A DNA stretch of 64,000 nucleotides from Cupriavidus sp. WKF15 (lineage in GTDB: Bacteria; Pseudomonadota; Gammaproteobacteria; Burkholderiales; Burkholderiaceae). The DNA is taken from contig NZ_CP119573.1 of assembly GCF_029278605.1 (NCBI RefSeq), positions 930,001 through 994,000 on the forward strand. The letters are read 5' to 3'. Shown here piece after piece: positions 35,834 to 43,629 of the stretch (position 1 is its first letter; each line of letters begins with the position of its first letter). Position numbers and translations under genes: made by a program. The notes under the pieces were generated by a model, which saw only the letters and a list, made by a program, of their open reading frames with translations, had not been told where the DNA came from and did no database searches.

Positions 35834-36058
35834 TCAGCCCAGGCAGTATTTGACGACCTGCTCCTCGACACCGACAAAGCGCACCAGCTGGCGCAGGCCG
35901 CTGGCGTATTCCTTTATATGGTGGCCGTCCGGCGTATCCGCCAGCCGGTAATAGACCGGTGCGCGCGCCGGCAACACCGCGATCCCGTTCGCCGGAAGCT
36001 GTCCGGCATCCGCCTCCCAGGCGACGTCACGGTCTTCTGCAAGATCGTGTCCTTTCAT
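35834..36058 (-). CDS. Small uncharacterised protein
   Basis: This 74-residue protein belongs to no family I recognise. It is acidic (MKGHDLAEDRDVAWEADAGQ) with a possible beta-rich core (GIAVLPARAPVYYRLAD) and a C-terminal VRFVGVEEQVVKYCLG. The ATG at 36058 has CCGGAG ten bases upstream, and a clear intrinsic terminator follows at 35745-35770. Both support a real, separately transcribed gene. The frame is open for 38 further codons upstream, in which the bases are AT-richer and less coding-like. Confidence 0.68.
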   Translation of the reverse strand: MKGHDLAEDRDVAWEADAGQLPANGIAVLPARAPVYYRLADTPDGHHIKEYASGLRQLVRFVGVEEQVVKYCLG

Positions 36059-36383
36059 TTCAATTGGCTCCGGTGACAGAGCGCGAGCAGGGTGGGGGCG
36101 ATGCCAGTCGCGCGCAGACAGGTAGTAATGTTCGCAATGTATGCCATGCTTCGCAAAAATGCCATTCAGCATTTTTTAATTCTGAGCGGCATGTTTTCAA
36201 AATTGTCAGTTTTGTCGGTTCGCTGGCAATTGTCGTCTCGTTGAAACATCAGGTGGCAAGCGCTGGCGCGCAGCCCGCCGCTATCACGCAAAGCCTTGCG
36301 CTACCATAGCGCGGTTCCCCGAGGAGGCTGCGGTTGCACGCTTTCCGGCCTTCAATCGCCAGCATGGCTACCTTTCCAGCCGA
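36059..36383. other. Intergenic region before the padR gene
   Basis: This 325-bp, relatively AT-rich stretch lies between divergent genes. It holds an 8-bp A/T hairpin with a T-run (AAAAATGC at 36155-36162, GCATTTTT at 36169-36176). No further gene is seen. Promoters for the 74-aa gene and padR must lie here, but none stands out. Confidence 0.5.
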
Positions 36384-36974
36384 ATGTCGACACAGCACGC
36401 CCTGTTGATTTCCCTGATCGAGAAACCGTCGTCCGGTTATGACCTGGCGCGCCGGTTTGATCGTTCCATTGGCTATTTCTGGCACGCGACGCACCAGCAG
36501 ATCTATCGCGAACTTGGACGCATGGCCGACCACGGCTGGATTGCCGCCGAGGAATCCGACCAGGGCGGCGACGCCAACGGCAACGCCGCGGTCAATAGCG
36601 AAGAGAAGAAGAGCCGCAAGAAGGTGTACCACGTGCTGCCAGCCGGGCGCGACGAACTGGTGCGGTGGGTGCTGGAGCCCGGCGCGGGGCTGGACCAGCG
36701 TGAAGAGATCCTGGTCAAGCTGCGCGCGGATGCGGCGATGGGCCCGCTGGGCCTTGCCGACGAAATGCGCCGGCTGATCGCGCTGCACCAGGCCCGGCTG
36801 GAAACCTACCAGGCCATCGAGCGCCGGGATTTTGCCGACGCGCGCCGGGACCGCGGACAGCAATTGCGATTTGCGCTGCTGCGCCGGGGCATTCGCTTCG
36901 AACAGGATTGGGTGGCCTGGGGCAACGAATTGATGCCCCTGCTGGCGAAGCCGTCTGGCAACGGCCAGGACTGA
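36384..36974 (+). CDS. PadR-family transcriptional regulator
   Basis: This 196-residue regulator has an N-terminal winged HTH (residues 1-85, HALLISLIEKPSSGYDLARR, then TTHQ-like ATHQQIYRELGRMADHGWI and a long acidic wing with SEEKKSRKKVY). The C-terminal four-helix domain (about 95-185) is of the VirR/AphA type used for dimerisation. The ligand and targets are unknown. It is convergent with the nitronate monooxygenase gene. Confidence 0.88.
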   Translation: MSTQHALLISLIEKPSSGYDLARRFDRSIGYFWHATHQQIYRELGRMADHGWIAAEESDQGGDANGNAAVNSEEKKSRKKVYHVLPAGRDELVRWVLEPGAGLDQREEILVKLRADAAMGPLGLADEMRRLIALHQARLETYQAIERRDFADARRDRGQQLRFALLRRGIRFEQDWVAWGNELMPLLAKPSGNGQD

Positions 36975-36996
36975 ACCACCGCTTTTCGCTTTTACG

Positions 36997-37995
36997 TCAG
37001 GCGACGTCCGCGATTTGCGCCTGCGCCGCGCCGGCAGCATCCGGCAGGCCGAGGCGGCGGCGCGCCAGCGCATACTCCTCGGCGAAGCGGCGCACCAGTT
37101 CGGCGGCCGGCACGACGCGCTTGATGGCGCCCACGCCCTGGCCTGCGCCCCAGATGTCCTTCCACGCCTTGGCGCTGGCCGAGCCGAAATTCATCTTCGA
37201 CGGGTCCGATTGCGGCAGGGCCGCCGGGTCCAGGCCCGCGCGCTCGATGCTGCCGCGCAGGTAGTTGCCATGCACGCCGGTGAACAGGTTCGAGTAGACG
37301 ATGTCGTTCGCGGTGCTGTCCACGATCATCTGCTTGTAGCCGTCCTGGGCGTTGGCTTCCTGCGTGGCGATGAAGGCCGAGCCGATATAGGCCAGGTCCG
37401 CGCCCGCCGCCTGTGCGGCCAGGATGGCGTCGCCGCTGGCAATGGCGCCCGACAGCAGGAGCGGGCCGTCGAACCATTCGCGGATTTCATGCAGCAGCGC
37501 AAACGGTGACAGCGTGCCGGCGTGGCCGCCCGCGCCCGCGGCCACGGCCACCAGTCCGTCTGCACCCTTTTCGATGGCCTTGCGTGCGAAGGCGTTGTTG
37601 ATGACGTCGTGCAGCACGATGCCACCGTACGAATGCACCGCCTCGTTGACTTCGGCGCGCGCGCCCAGCGAGGTGATCACGATGGGCACCTTGTAGCGCA
37701 CGCACAGCTCCAGGTCATGCTCGAGCCGGTCATTGGACTTGTGCACGATCTGGTTGACGGCAAACGGCGCGGCCGGGCGGTCCGGGTGCTTGGCGTCGTG
37801 TTCGGCCAGCTCGGTCGTGATGCGGTCCAGCCATTCTTCCAGCTTCGGCGCAGGCCGTGCATTGAGCGCGGGGAAGGAGCCGACCACGCCAGCCTTGCAC
37901 TGGGCAATGACGAGATCCGGGTTGGAGATGATGAACAGCGGCGAGCACACGACCGGCAGCGAAAGCCGGTTCTTCAATTGGGCGGGAAGGGACAT
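36997..37995 (-). CDS. Nitronate monooxygenase family flavoprotein
   Basis: This 332-residue FMN TIM-barrel enzyme of the 2-nitropropane dioxygenase type has LPVVCSPLFIISNPDLV at the N-terminus. The phosphate-binding GAGGHAGTLSPFALL lies near 155, followed by LSGAIASGDAILAAQAAGAD and YIGSAFIATQEA. The family oxidises nitronates or related toxic nitro compounds. GAGGAGATTT lies before the ATG. It is the second gene after an NTF2-like protein (56-bp gap), probably one operon. Confidence 0.9.
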   Translation of the reverse strand: MSLPAQLKNRLSLPVVCSPLFIISNPDLVIAQCKAGVVGSFPALNARPAPKLEEWLDRITTELAEHDAKHPDRPAAPFAVNQIVHKSNDRLEHDLELCVRYKVPIVITSLGARAEVNEAVHSYGGIVLHDVINNAFARKAIEKGADGLVAVAAGAGGHAGTLSPFALLHEIREWFDGPLLLSGAIASGDAILAAQAAGADLAYIGSAFIATQEANAQDGYKQMIVDSTANDIVYSNLFTGVHGNYLRGSIERAGLDPAALPQSDPSKMNFGSASAKAWKDIWGAGQGVGAIKRVVPAAELVRRFAEEYALARRRLGLPDAAGAAQAQIADVA

Positions 37996-38051
37996 GCGGA
38001 AATCTCCTCGGTGGAAACGGGCGGGGATAGAGCAGTGACGGGGAGGCGGCT

Positions 38052-38486
38052 TCAGGCCGCCCCGGTAAGTACTTGCTTCTGGCTGGCCAGGCGTGCGCCC
38101 ATGGCGGCGCCGAGTGCCTGCAGGCCGCTCAGCGGACGGATCATGACCTCGAACTCGGCGATCTTGCCCGCCGCGTCGAAGCGGATCATGTCGATGCCCT
38201 TGAGCTGCTTGCCGTCCACGTTCGCGCTGAATTCGAGTACTACGCTATGTCCGTCTTCGCTGACGAAGCTGCGGTAGTAGCGGAAGTCCTGGAAGACCTG
38301 GTTGACGGTGGTCAGTACCAGCACGATGGCGTCGCGGCCCGGGTACGGCGTGTGGGCCACCGGCGAACGGAACACCACGTCGTCGGCCATGATGTCTCCG
38401 AGCCGTTCGAAGGCATGCGTGGCGAGCATCTCGTGCCAGGCAGCGAGGGTCGGGAGGGCATTCGGAATCAGCGCAGGGGTGTTCAT
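38052..38486 (-). CDS. SnoaL/NTF2-like domain protein
   Basis: This 144-residue alpha+beta cone-fold protein has the usual helix start (WHEMLATHAFERLGDIMADD) followed by strands carrying VVFRSPVAHTPYPGRDAIV and IDMIRFDAAGKIAEFEVMIRP. This fold includes polyketide cyclases, isomerases and many proteins of unknown function. It is upstream of and co-directional with the nitronate monooxygenase gene. A perfect palindrome (38532-38545) lies about 50 bp upstream of the start. Confidence 0.85.
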   Translation of the reverse strand: MNTPALIPNALPTLAAWHEMLATHAFERLGDIMADDVVFRSPVAHTPYPGRDAIVLVLTTVNQVFQDFRYYRSFVSEDGHSVVLEFSANVDGKQLKGIDMIRFDAAGKIAEFEVMIRPLSGLQALGAAMGARLASQKQVLTGAA

Positions 38487-38531
38487 GATTGTTGGTCTCC
38501 TCGTTCGTTGTCCATCGGACGGCCATTACTA

Positions 38532-38545
38532 TGCAACCAGTTGCA
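38532..38545. promoter_or_regulatory. TGCAAC-CA-GTTGCA candidate operator
   Basis: This 14-bp perfect dyad lies in the divergent gap between the NTF2-like gene and the recombinase-like gene. TAGTAAT beside it could be a -10 for the NTF2-like gene. The regulator is unknown; such symmetric sites often serve TetR- or HxlR-type repressors. Confidence 0.5.
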
Positions 38546-38676
38546 CTAACGGGCAAAAGGTAGCACGAGGAAGTCGCTCTCGCAAGCATGGGCTGCCTCG
38601 CGATGGTTCCGCCCGCCCGGCCAGTGACGCCTTGACTACAATAAGCGCATTGCCGTTACCTATTGCCGGAGAGTCA

Positions 38677-39702
38677 GTGACCACTCAGCGCAGCGAGCCC
38701 AGCGCGGACGGACCGCAAGCCGCCTTGTTCGATGCCGACCTGGCCAGCTGGCGCAGCCATCCCGAGCGCGCATTCGATGGCTGGCTGGCGCGCAATGGCT
38801 TCCGCCACGGCACCAGCGTGGTCTATCGGGCCATGTGGGGAAAGCTGCTGCGCTGGTCCGCCGAACGCGGCCTGGCGCCACTATCCTGGTCGGCCGGCCA
38901 GATCGGCGAATTTCTGGACGAGCAGGATCTTCACAAAACTCATCGCTATCGATATACCAGACTGATCGAGAGAATCTATAACCACCTCGCCCATCTGCAG
39001 GAAGGCCTGCACAATCCGGCCAGCCAGGCGGTGCGCGCGCACCTGGCCGAAGGCGAAAATGATCCGACCGCCTTCCTGCTGCCCGGCGAGCGCGATTTGC
39101 TTATCGCGCGCGTGCAGGGGCCTGCCGGCGAGGCTGTGCCCGTTGGGGCCGAGGCTTCGCCTACGGAATGGAAGCGCGCTCGCGACGTTGCGCTGGTGGC
39201 GGTACTGCTGGGTGCAGGGCTGAAAGTGGGCGAAGTCCGTGCGCTGCGCATCCGGTCCATCGACAGGAGCCACACAGGCCGCGTGGTGCTGCACATGGCC
39301 AAGCCCGAGTCTGGCCGCACCTATGACGCGCCGCTGTTTGCATTCGCCCATGGGCCGTTGATGGCCTGGCTCTCCCTGCGGGAGGCGTCCGGCACGCTCG
39401 GCGAACTGGTGTTCCCGGCCATGCCCAGCGGGCGCCCGATGCATGCCGCATCCGTATACCGACGCGTGGAGTTGCTGCTCGATCAAGCCGGGGTGCTGTC
39501 GGCGCGCAGTGAACGGGCATCGCCGCAGACGCTGCGCAATACCTGCGGCGCTATGCACTTCGAGGCGGGCGCATCGCCGCCGACGGTTGCACAGTGGCTC
39601 GGCATGCGCGATTTCGAGTCCGGCTGGCGGCTGCGTGCCGCACATGAGGCGTGGGCGGCCCGGGCGGGGCTGTTGTCGCCTGGTAGTGCCCCGGGCGGCT
39701 GA
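38677..39702 (+). CDS. Tyrosine-recombinase-fold protein with degenerate active site
   Basis: This 341-residue protein has an integrase-like layout: an N-terminal core-binding region (about 20-125) and a catalytic-type domain (about 165-330). The motif order is kept but key residues are changed. The first catalytic Arg is K183 (GLKVGEVRALRI), the HxxR box reads PQTLRNTC (R287 kept, His lost), the LGH box reads WLGMRD (M310), and no Tyr is found where the nucleophile should be. Strand residues AKPESGRTYDAPLF keep the probable Lys. The GTG at 38677 follows CCGGAGAG. It is not next to any phage or att-like sequence, so a DNA-binding, non-recombining role is likely. Confidence 0.8.
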   Translation: MTTQRSEPSADGPQAALFDADLASWRSHPERAFDGWLARNGFRHGTSVVYRAMWGKLLRWSAERGLAPLSWSAGQIGEFLDEQDLHKTHRYRYTRLIERIYNHLAHLQEGLHNPASQAVRAHLAEGENDPTAFLLPGERDLLIARVQGPAGEAVPVGAEASPTEWKRARDVALVAVLLGAGLKVGEVRALRIRSIDRSHTGRVVLHMAKPESGRTYDAPLFAFAHGPLMAWLSLREASGTLGELVFPAMPSGRPMHAASVYRRVELLLDQAGVLSARSERASPQTLRNTCGAMHFEAGASPPTVAQWLGMRDFESGWRLRAAHEAWAARAGLLSPGSAPGG

Positions 39703-39853
39703 GCCTGGTGCCCGCTGACGCGGCTGCCAGCGCGCCCGTGTGAGTGATAATGGCGAGTCTTCCGGCAATTGCGCCGCGGCCTGCGCTCCTCGCTACCGAC
39801 TGCCCGCCGTGGCCGATCTTCGCCCGTCCTTTGTTTATGCTTACCGGATTCCC

Positions 39854-40873
39854 ATGACCCAGACTTTGCTTCTCACCGGCGCCACTGGCTATATCGCTTC
39901 ACATACCTGGGTGGCGTTGCTCAATGCCGGCTACAAGGTGATCGGCCTCGATAATCTATGCAATAGCAGCCGTGTGGTGGTGGAGCGGATCGCAACGATT
40001 ACCGGTCAGGCGCCGCATTTTGTCGAAGGCGATGTCCGCGACCGTGCGCTGCTGGATCGCCTGTTTGCCGAACACCATATCTCCGGAGCCATCCATTTCG
40101 CGGCGCTCAAGGCGGTTGGCGAATCCGTGAGCCAGCCGCTCGAGTATTACAGCAACAACCTGGACGGCCTGGTTACGCTGTGTGCCGCCATGCGCGATGC
40201 CGGAGTCAAGCAACTGGTGTTCAGTTCGTCGGCCACGGTGTATGGCAATCCCCATGCCGTACCGATTCTCGAGGATTTCCCGCTTTCGGCAACCAATCCG
40301 TATGGACAGACCAAGCTGATGGGCGAGCAAATCCTGCGCGACCTGGAAAAATCGGATCCGGAGTGGCGCATTGCCTACTTGCGGTATTTCAATCCGGTCG
40401 GCGCGCATGAAAGTGGCCTGATCGGCGAAGACCCGCGCGGTATCCCGAATAATCTCATGCCCTATGTCGCCCAAGTGGCCGGCGGCCGGCGCGAAAAGCT
40501 GATGGTATTCGGCGGCGACTATCCGACGACGGATGGCACCGGGGTTCGCGATTACATCCATGTCTGCGACCTCGCGGACGGACACCTGGCGGCTCTGGTT
40601 TGCCTGCGTGAGCGCGGACAAAGCATGACGGTCAACCTGGGCACGGGCCGCGGCTACAGCGTGCTCGAGGTGGTGGCCGCATACGAACGCGCCAGCGGGC
40701 GCCCCGTGCCCCATGAGATCGTAGCGCGCCGGCCCGGGGACATCGCATCGTGCTATGCCGACCCGACTTTGGCTCACCGGTTGCTGGGCTGGCGCGCGCG
40801 CCATGATCTCGATCGCATGTGCGAGGACTCCTGGCGCTGGCAGTCGACCAACCCCAACGGGTTTGACGCCTGA
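39854..40873 (+). CDS. galE: UDP-glucose 4-epimerase
   Basis: This 339-residue extended SDR interconverts UDP-glucose and UDP-galactose for surface polysaccharides. The NAD motif GATGYIASH lies near residue 8 (third Gly replaced by Ala). The catalytic SSSATVYG (Ser) and NPYGQTK (Tyr/Lys) follow, with the GalE-specific LRYFNPVGAHESGLIGEDP and YIHVCDLADGH. The ATG at 39854 is used. It is followed by a shared terminator before the hns gene. Confidence 0.95.
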   Translation: MTQTLLLTGATGYIASHTWVALLNAGYKVIGLDNLCNSSRVVVERIATITGQAPHFVEGDVRDRALLDRLFAEHHISGAIHFAALKAVGESVSQPLEYYSNNLDGLVTLCAAMRDAGVKQLVFSSSATVYGNPHAVPILEDFPLSATNPYGQTKLMGEQILRDLEKSDPEWRIAYLRYFNPVGAHESGLIGEDPRGIPNNLMPYVAQVAGGRREKLMVFGGDYPTTDGTGVRDYIHVCDLADGHLAALVCLRERGQSMTVNLGTGRGYSVLEVVAAYERASGRPVPHEIVARRPGDIASCYADPTLAHRLLGWRARHDLDRMCEDSWRWQSTNPNGFDA

Positions 40874-40929
40874 GACCCTTGGGCGTACCCGTTTCTGCGT
40901 TGCCGCGGTGAGCGGCAGTCGCTGCAAGT

Positions 40930-40962
40930 AAAAACGCCACGGAGATTTCCGTGGCGTTTTTG
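40930..40962. terminator. Bidirectional Rho-independent terminator
   Basis: AAAACGCCACGGA and TCCGTGGCGTTTT form a strong stem with a short loop and A/T runs on both sides. It sits between convergent galE and hns. Confidence 0.9.
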
Positions 40963-40984
40963 TTGCGGCTATAGCGAGGGAATG

Positions 40985-41293
40985 TCAGCGGATCAGGAAA
41001 TCGTCCACCGATTTGCCGGCCGCCAGGGCCTGGGTCAGCCAGCCCGGGCGCTTGCCGCGACCGGTCCAGGTGTTGCCGGCGCTGTCACGATAACGCACGG
41101 GCACCTTCCGGTTGGTGGCTTTCTTGCCGACCAGGGTCTTCACGCCAAAACCGAGATCTTCTGCCGTCAACCCATATTGGTCGATTTTTTCACGAATATC
41201 GGCAATCACTGCAGCCTGCTCACGCGCCTTGATTTCCTCGGCCTGCTTTTGCAGTTCGTTGATTTTCTGAACGATTTCCTGATAAGTCGCCAT
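40985..41293 (-). CDS. H-NS family nucleoid-associated protein
   Basis: This 102-residue protein has an N-terminal coiled coil (YQEIVQKINELQKQAEEIKA) for oligomerisation. The C-terminal DNA-binding domain ends in YRDSAGNTWTGRGKRPGWL, the H-NS motif typical of Burkholderiaceae. It likely silences AT-rich DNA. GAGGA lies five bases upstream of the ATG, and a sigma-70 promoter (41335-41363) precedes it. Confidence 0.95.
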   Translation of the reverse strand: MATYQEIVQKINELQKQAEEIKAREQAAVIADIREKIDQYGLTAEDLGFGVKTLVGKKATNRKVPVRYRDSAGNTWTGRGKRPGWLTQALAAGKSVDDFLIR

Positions 41294-41818
41294 TTGATCC
41301 TCGGGTATCGGGGGGGTGCGGAATGTCGAAAAGCATTATATCGGGCTAACCTACGACTGCAAATCCTTTATGCACCCTGGCCAGGCAAAAATAGGAAGAT
41401 TCTCCAGCGATTTTGCCATGAACTTTTCCCGTCGCGCCTTGTCACTCCGCAGTTTGGGCGTGCCCATGCTGATTGGGTTGGCGCCGGCAGTATGCCGAAG
41501 CGGTCAAATCGGTCTCTCGTTTCTCACGGCACATTGTGGTGCGCGCCGATGGACTTTTGCTGAAGCGCAAAAACACATAATCCAAGGCGGTTCTGGAAGA
41601 ACTGCCGAAAATGCCATTTCCCGCGGTGTCCGATAACACGAAGAGCAGGGTCACGTGGCGTATGTTCGACATTTGAGGGCGTGGCGTCGGGTATTGGAGT
41701 CCGCTTAAGAACCAGGTGTGCCAGCCGTTATCCGGGCAGGGCGGATCGTCGGGGCGTCAGTCCGCCGTACCGGGACCAGGGGGGTGGGTCCTGCAGACTG
41801 GCTACCGTCGCACTCATC
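41294..41818. other. Intergenic region between hns and a chemoreceptor gene
   Basis: This 525-bp divergent gap contains the hns promoter near its left end. A 106-codon open frame on the plus strand (41316-41636) has no ribosome binding site or recognisable protein character. I see no RNA gene. The long untranslated stretch may hold receptor-gene control sites, but none is clear. Confidence 0.5.
41335..41363 (-). promoter_or_regulatory. Sigma-70 promoter of hns
   Basis: On the minus strand, TTTGCA, a 17-bp spacer, then a perfect TATAAT, about 42 bp upstream of the hns start codon. Confidence 0.7.
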
Positions 41819-43519
41819 ATGTCATTTGAAAACAATATTCAGATCAAGACCCTGCTCAGGGGCGCCATGGCCGCGCTGTCTCTGTTGCTCATCCTGATGG
41901 GCGGGGTAGGGCTGCATGGGATTTCACAAAGCAATGACGCACTGAAGGAGACATACTCGAACCAGCTCGCTTCCACGATGGCACTGAGCGATGCCATGCT
42001 GGCCTCGACGCGCATGCGCCTGGCGCTTGACCGCAGCGTGATGCTGGGCGAGCAGGATGACCCGAAGGTCAGCGTCGACCGCTCAAAGGTGTTTGTCGAG
42101 GCAGCGGATTCCGCCTGGAACCGGTATATGAGCCTGCCGCAAGACGAGCAGGAAAAGGCGCTCGCCAGCGAGCTGGCACGCAAGCGCGCCGCGTTCATGG
42201 CGCAGGGCATCGAACCACTGCAGCAGGCGGCCCTGGCGGGAAACAAGGAAGAGGCAGCGCGCCTGGCCATCAAGGTCCTGCCCGACCTGCAGCGCGCCAT
42301 GTCCGCGGCGCATGAGCCCCTGCAAAAATTCCTGATGATGGCCGGTCAGGCCAATTTCGACGGGGCGCAGGCGCGCTTCGAGCGAATCCGCGTGCTTTCG
42401 ATCGTGCTGATCATTGCCGGACTTGCGCTTGCGGGTCTGTGCACGGCAACGCTGAACCGCGCCATCGTCCGCCCGGTGGAGGAGGCGCTGAAGGTGATGG
42501 AGCGGATCGCGCGCGGCGACCTGACCTCGCGCATTACCACGGTGTCCCGGAACGAGGTCGGCCGCATGATGCAGGCGCTGGCTGCCATGCAGGAGAGCCT
42601 GCACAAGATCGTTGCCGAAGTGCGCGTGGGAGCGGACTCAATGGCCTCGGCAACCGAGCAGATCTCTACCGGCAACCTGGACCTGTCGCAGCGTACCGAG
42701 GAACAGGCCTCGTCGCTCGAACAGACCGCGGCCAGCATGGAAGAGCTGACCACGGTCGTGCGGCAGAACGCCGACAACGCCCGTCAGGCTGGCGTGCTGG
42801 CCGGCGAGGCTTCGCAAATTGCCCTCAAGGGCGGGGACGTGGTGGGCCGCGTGGTCGACACCATGAACGAGATCAACGGCGCATCGCGCAAGGTGGTCGA
42901 GATCATCAGCGTGATTGAAGGGATTGCGTTCCAGACCAACATCCTCGCGCTCAACGCCGCCGTCGAAGCGGCCCGCGCGGGCGAGCAGGGCCGCGGCTTC
43001 GCGGTGGTGGCCGGCGAGGTGCGCAGCCTGGCGCAACGTTCGGCGACGGCAGCCAAGGAGATCGAGGCACTGATCAGCGAATCCGGGCAGCGCGTGGAAA
43101 GCGGTACGCGTCTGGTGGCCGAAGCTGGCCAGACCATGGGCGAGATCGTGCAGGCCGTGCGCCGGGTTACTGACATCATGAACGAAATTGGTGCAGCCTC
43201 GCAGGAGCAGACCAGCGGCATCGAGCAGGTAAACCAGGCGGTCACCCAGATGGACCAGGTGACGCAGCAGAACGCCGCGCTGGTTGAAGAAGCCGCGGCG
43301 GCGGCCGGGTCGCTGGAAGAGCAGGCGCGCAAGCTGAAAAGCGTGGTTTCGGTCTTCAATCTGGGCGCCGCAGCCGGTACAGTCTCGCAGCCCGCCGCGA
43401 ACGCGTTGCAGGCAGTCCGACCCAAGCCACGTGCGGCGGCGGTCGCGGCACGGCCGGTCCGGGTGGCCCCTGCTGTTGCCGCACAGGGCGGATCGGACGA
43501 TGACTGGAGCGCTTTCTAG
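41819..43519 (+). CDS. Methyl-accepting chemotaxis protein (4HB type) with docking pentapeptide
   Basis: This 566-residue transmembrane chemoreceptor has a first membrane helix at about 13-35, a periplasmic four-helix-bundle region (about 36-190) and a second helix near 195-215. HAMP (about 215-270) and the signalling domain with the conserved hairpin [20 protein letters not shown] follow. It ends in DDDWSAF, a CheR/CheB-binding xWxxF pentapeptide, so it should be efficiently methylated. The ATG at 41819 has no strong ribosome binding site. It opens the motility island. Confidence 0.92.
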   Translation: MSFENNIQIKTLLRGAMAALSLLLILMGGVGLHGISQSNDALKETYSNQLASTMALSDAMLASTRMRLALDRSVMLGEQDDPKVSVDRSKVFVEAADSAWNRYMSLPQDEQEKALASELARKRAAFMAQGIEPLQQAALAGNKEEAARLAIKVLPDLQRAMSAAHEPLQKFLMMAGQANFDGAQARFERIRVLSIVLIIAGLALAGLCTATLNRAIVRPVEEALKVMERIARGDLTSRITTVSRNEVGRMMQALAAMQESLHKIVAEVRVGADSMASATEQISTGNLDLSQRTEEQASSLEQTAASMEELTTVVRQNADNARQAGVLAGEASQIALKGGDVVGRVVDTMNEINGASRKVVEIISVIEGIAFQTNILALNAAVEAARAGEQGRGFAVVAGEVRSLAQRSATAAKEIEALISESGQRVESGTRLVAEAGQTMGEIVQAVRRVTDIMNEIGAASQEQTSGIEQVNQAVTQMDQVTQQNAALVEEAAAAAGSLEEQARKLKSVVSVFNLGAAAGTVSQPAANALQAVRPKPRAAAVAARPVRVAPAVAAQGGSDDDWSAF

Positions 43520-43629
43520 TACGGATGCGGTATTGCCTTGTTCACATCGCGTCCGCAAAGTGCCATGATGCGGGGTTTGCCCCGCATCGCCCGACCGTTC
43601 GCGCATTCTTCTAATTACAGCGCAATCGC

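Noticed and set aside
41316..41636. 106-codon plus-strand frame between hns and the first receptor gene
   Set aside because: No ribosome binding site, atypical codon use, and no recognisable protein character; it overlaps the hns promoter.
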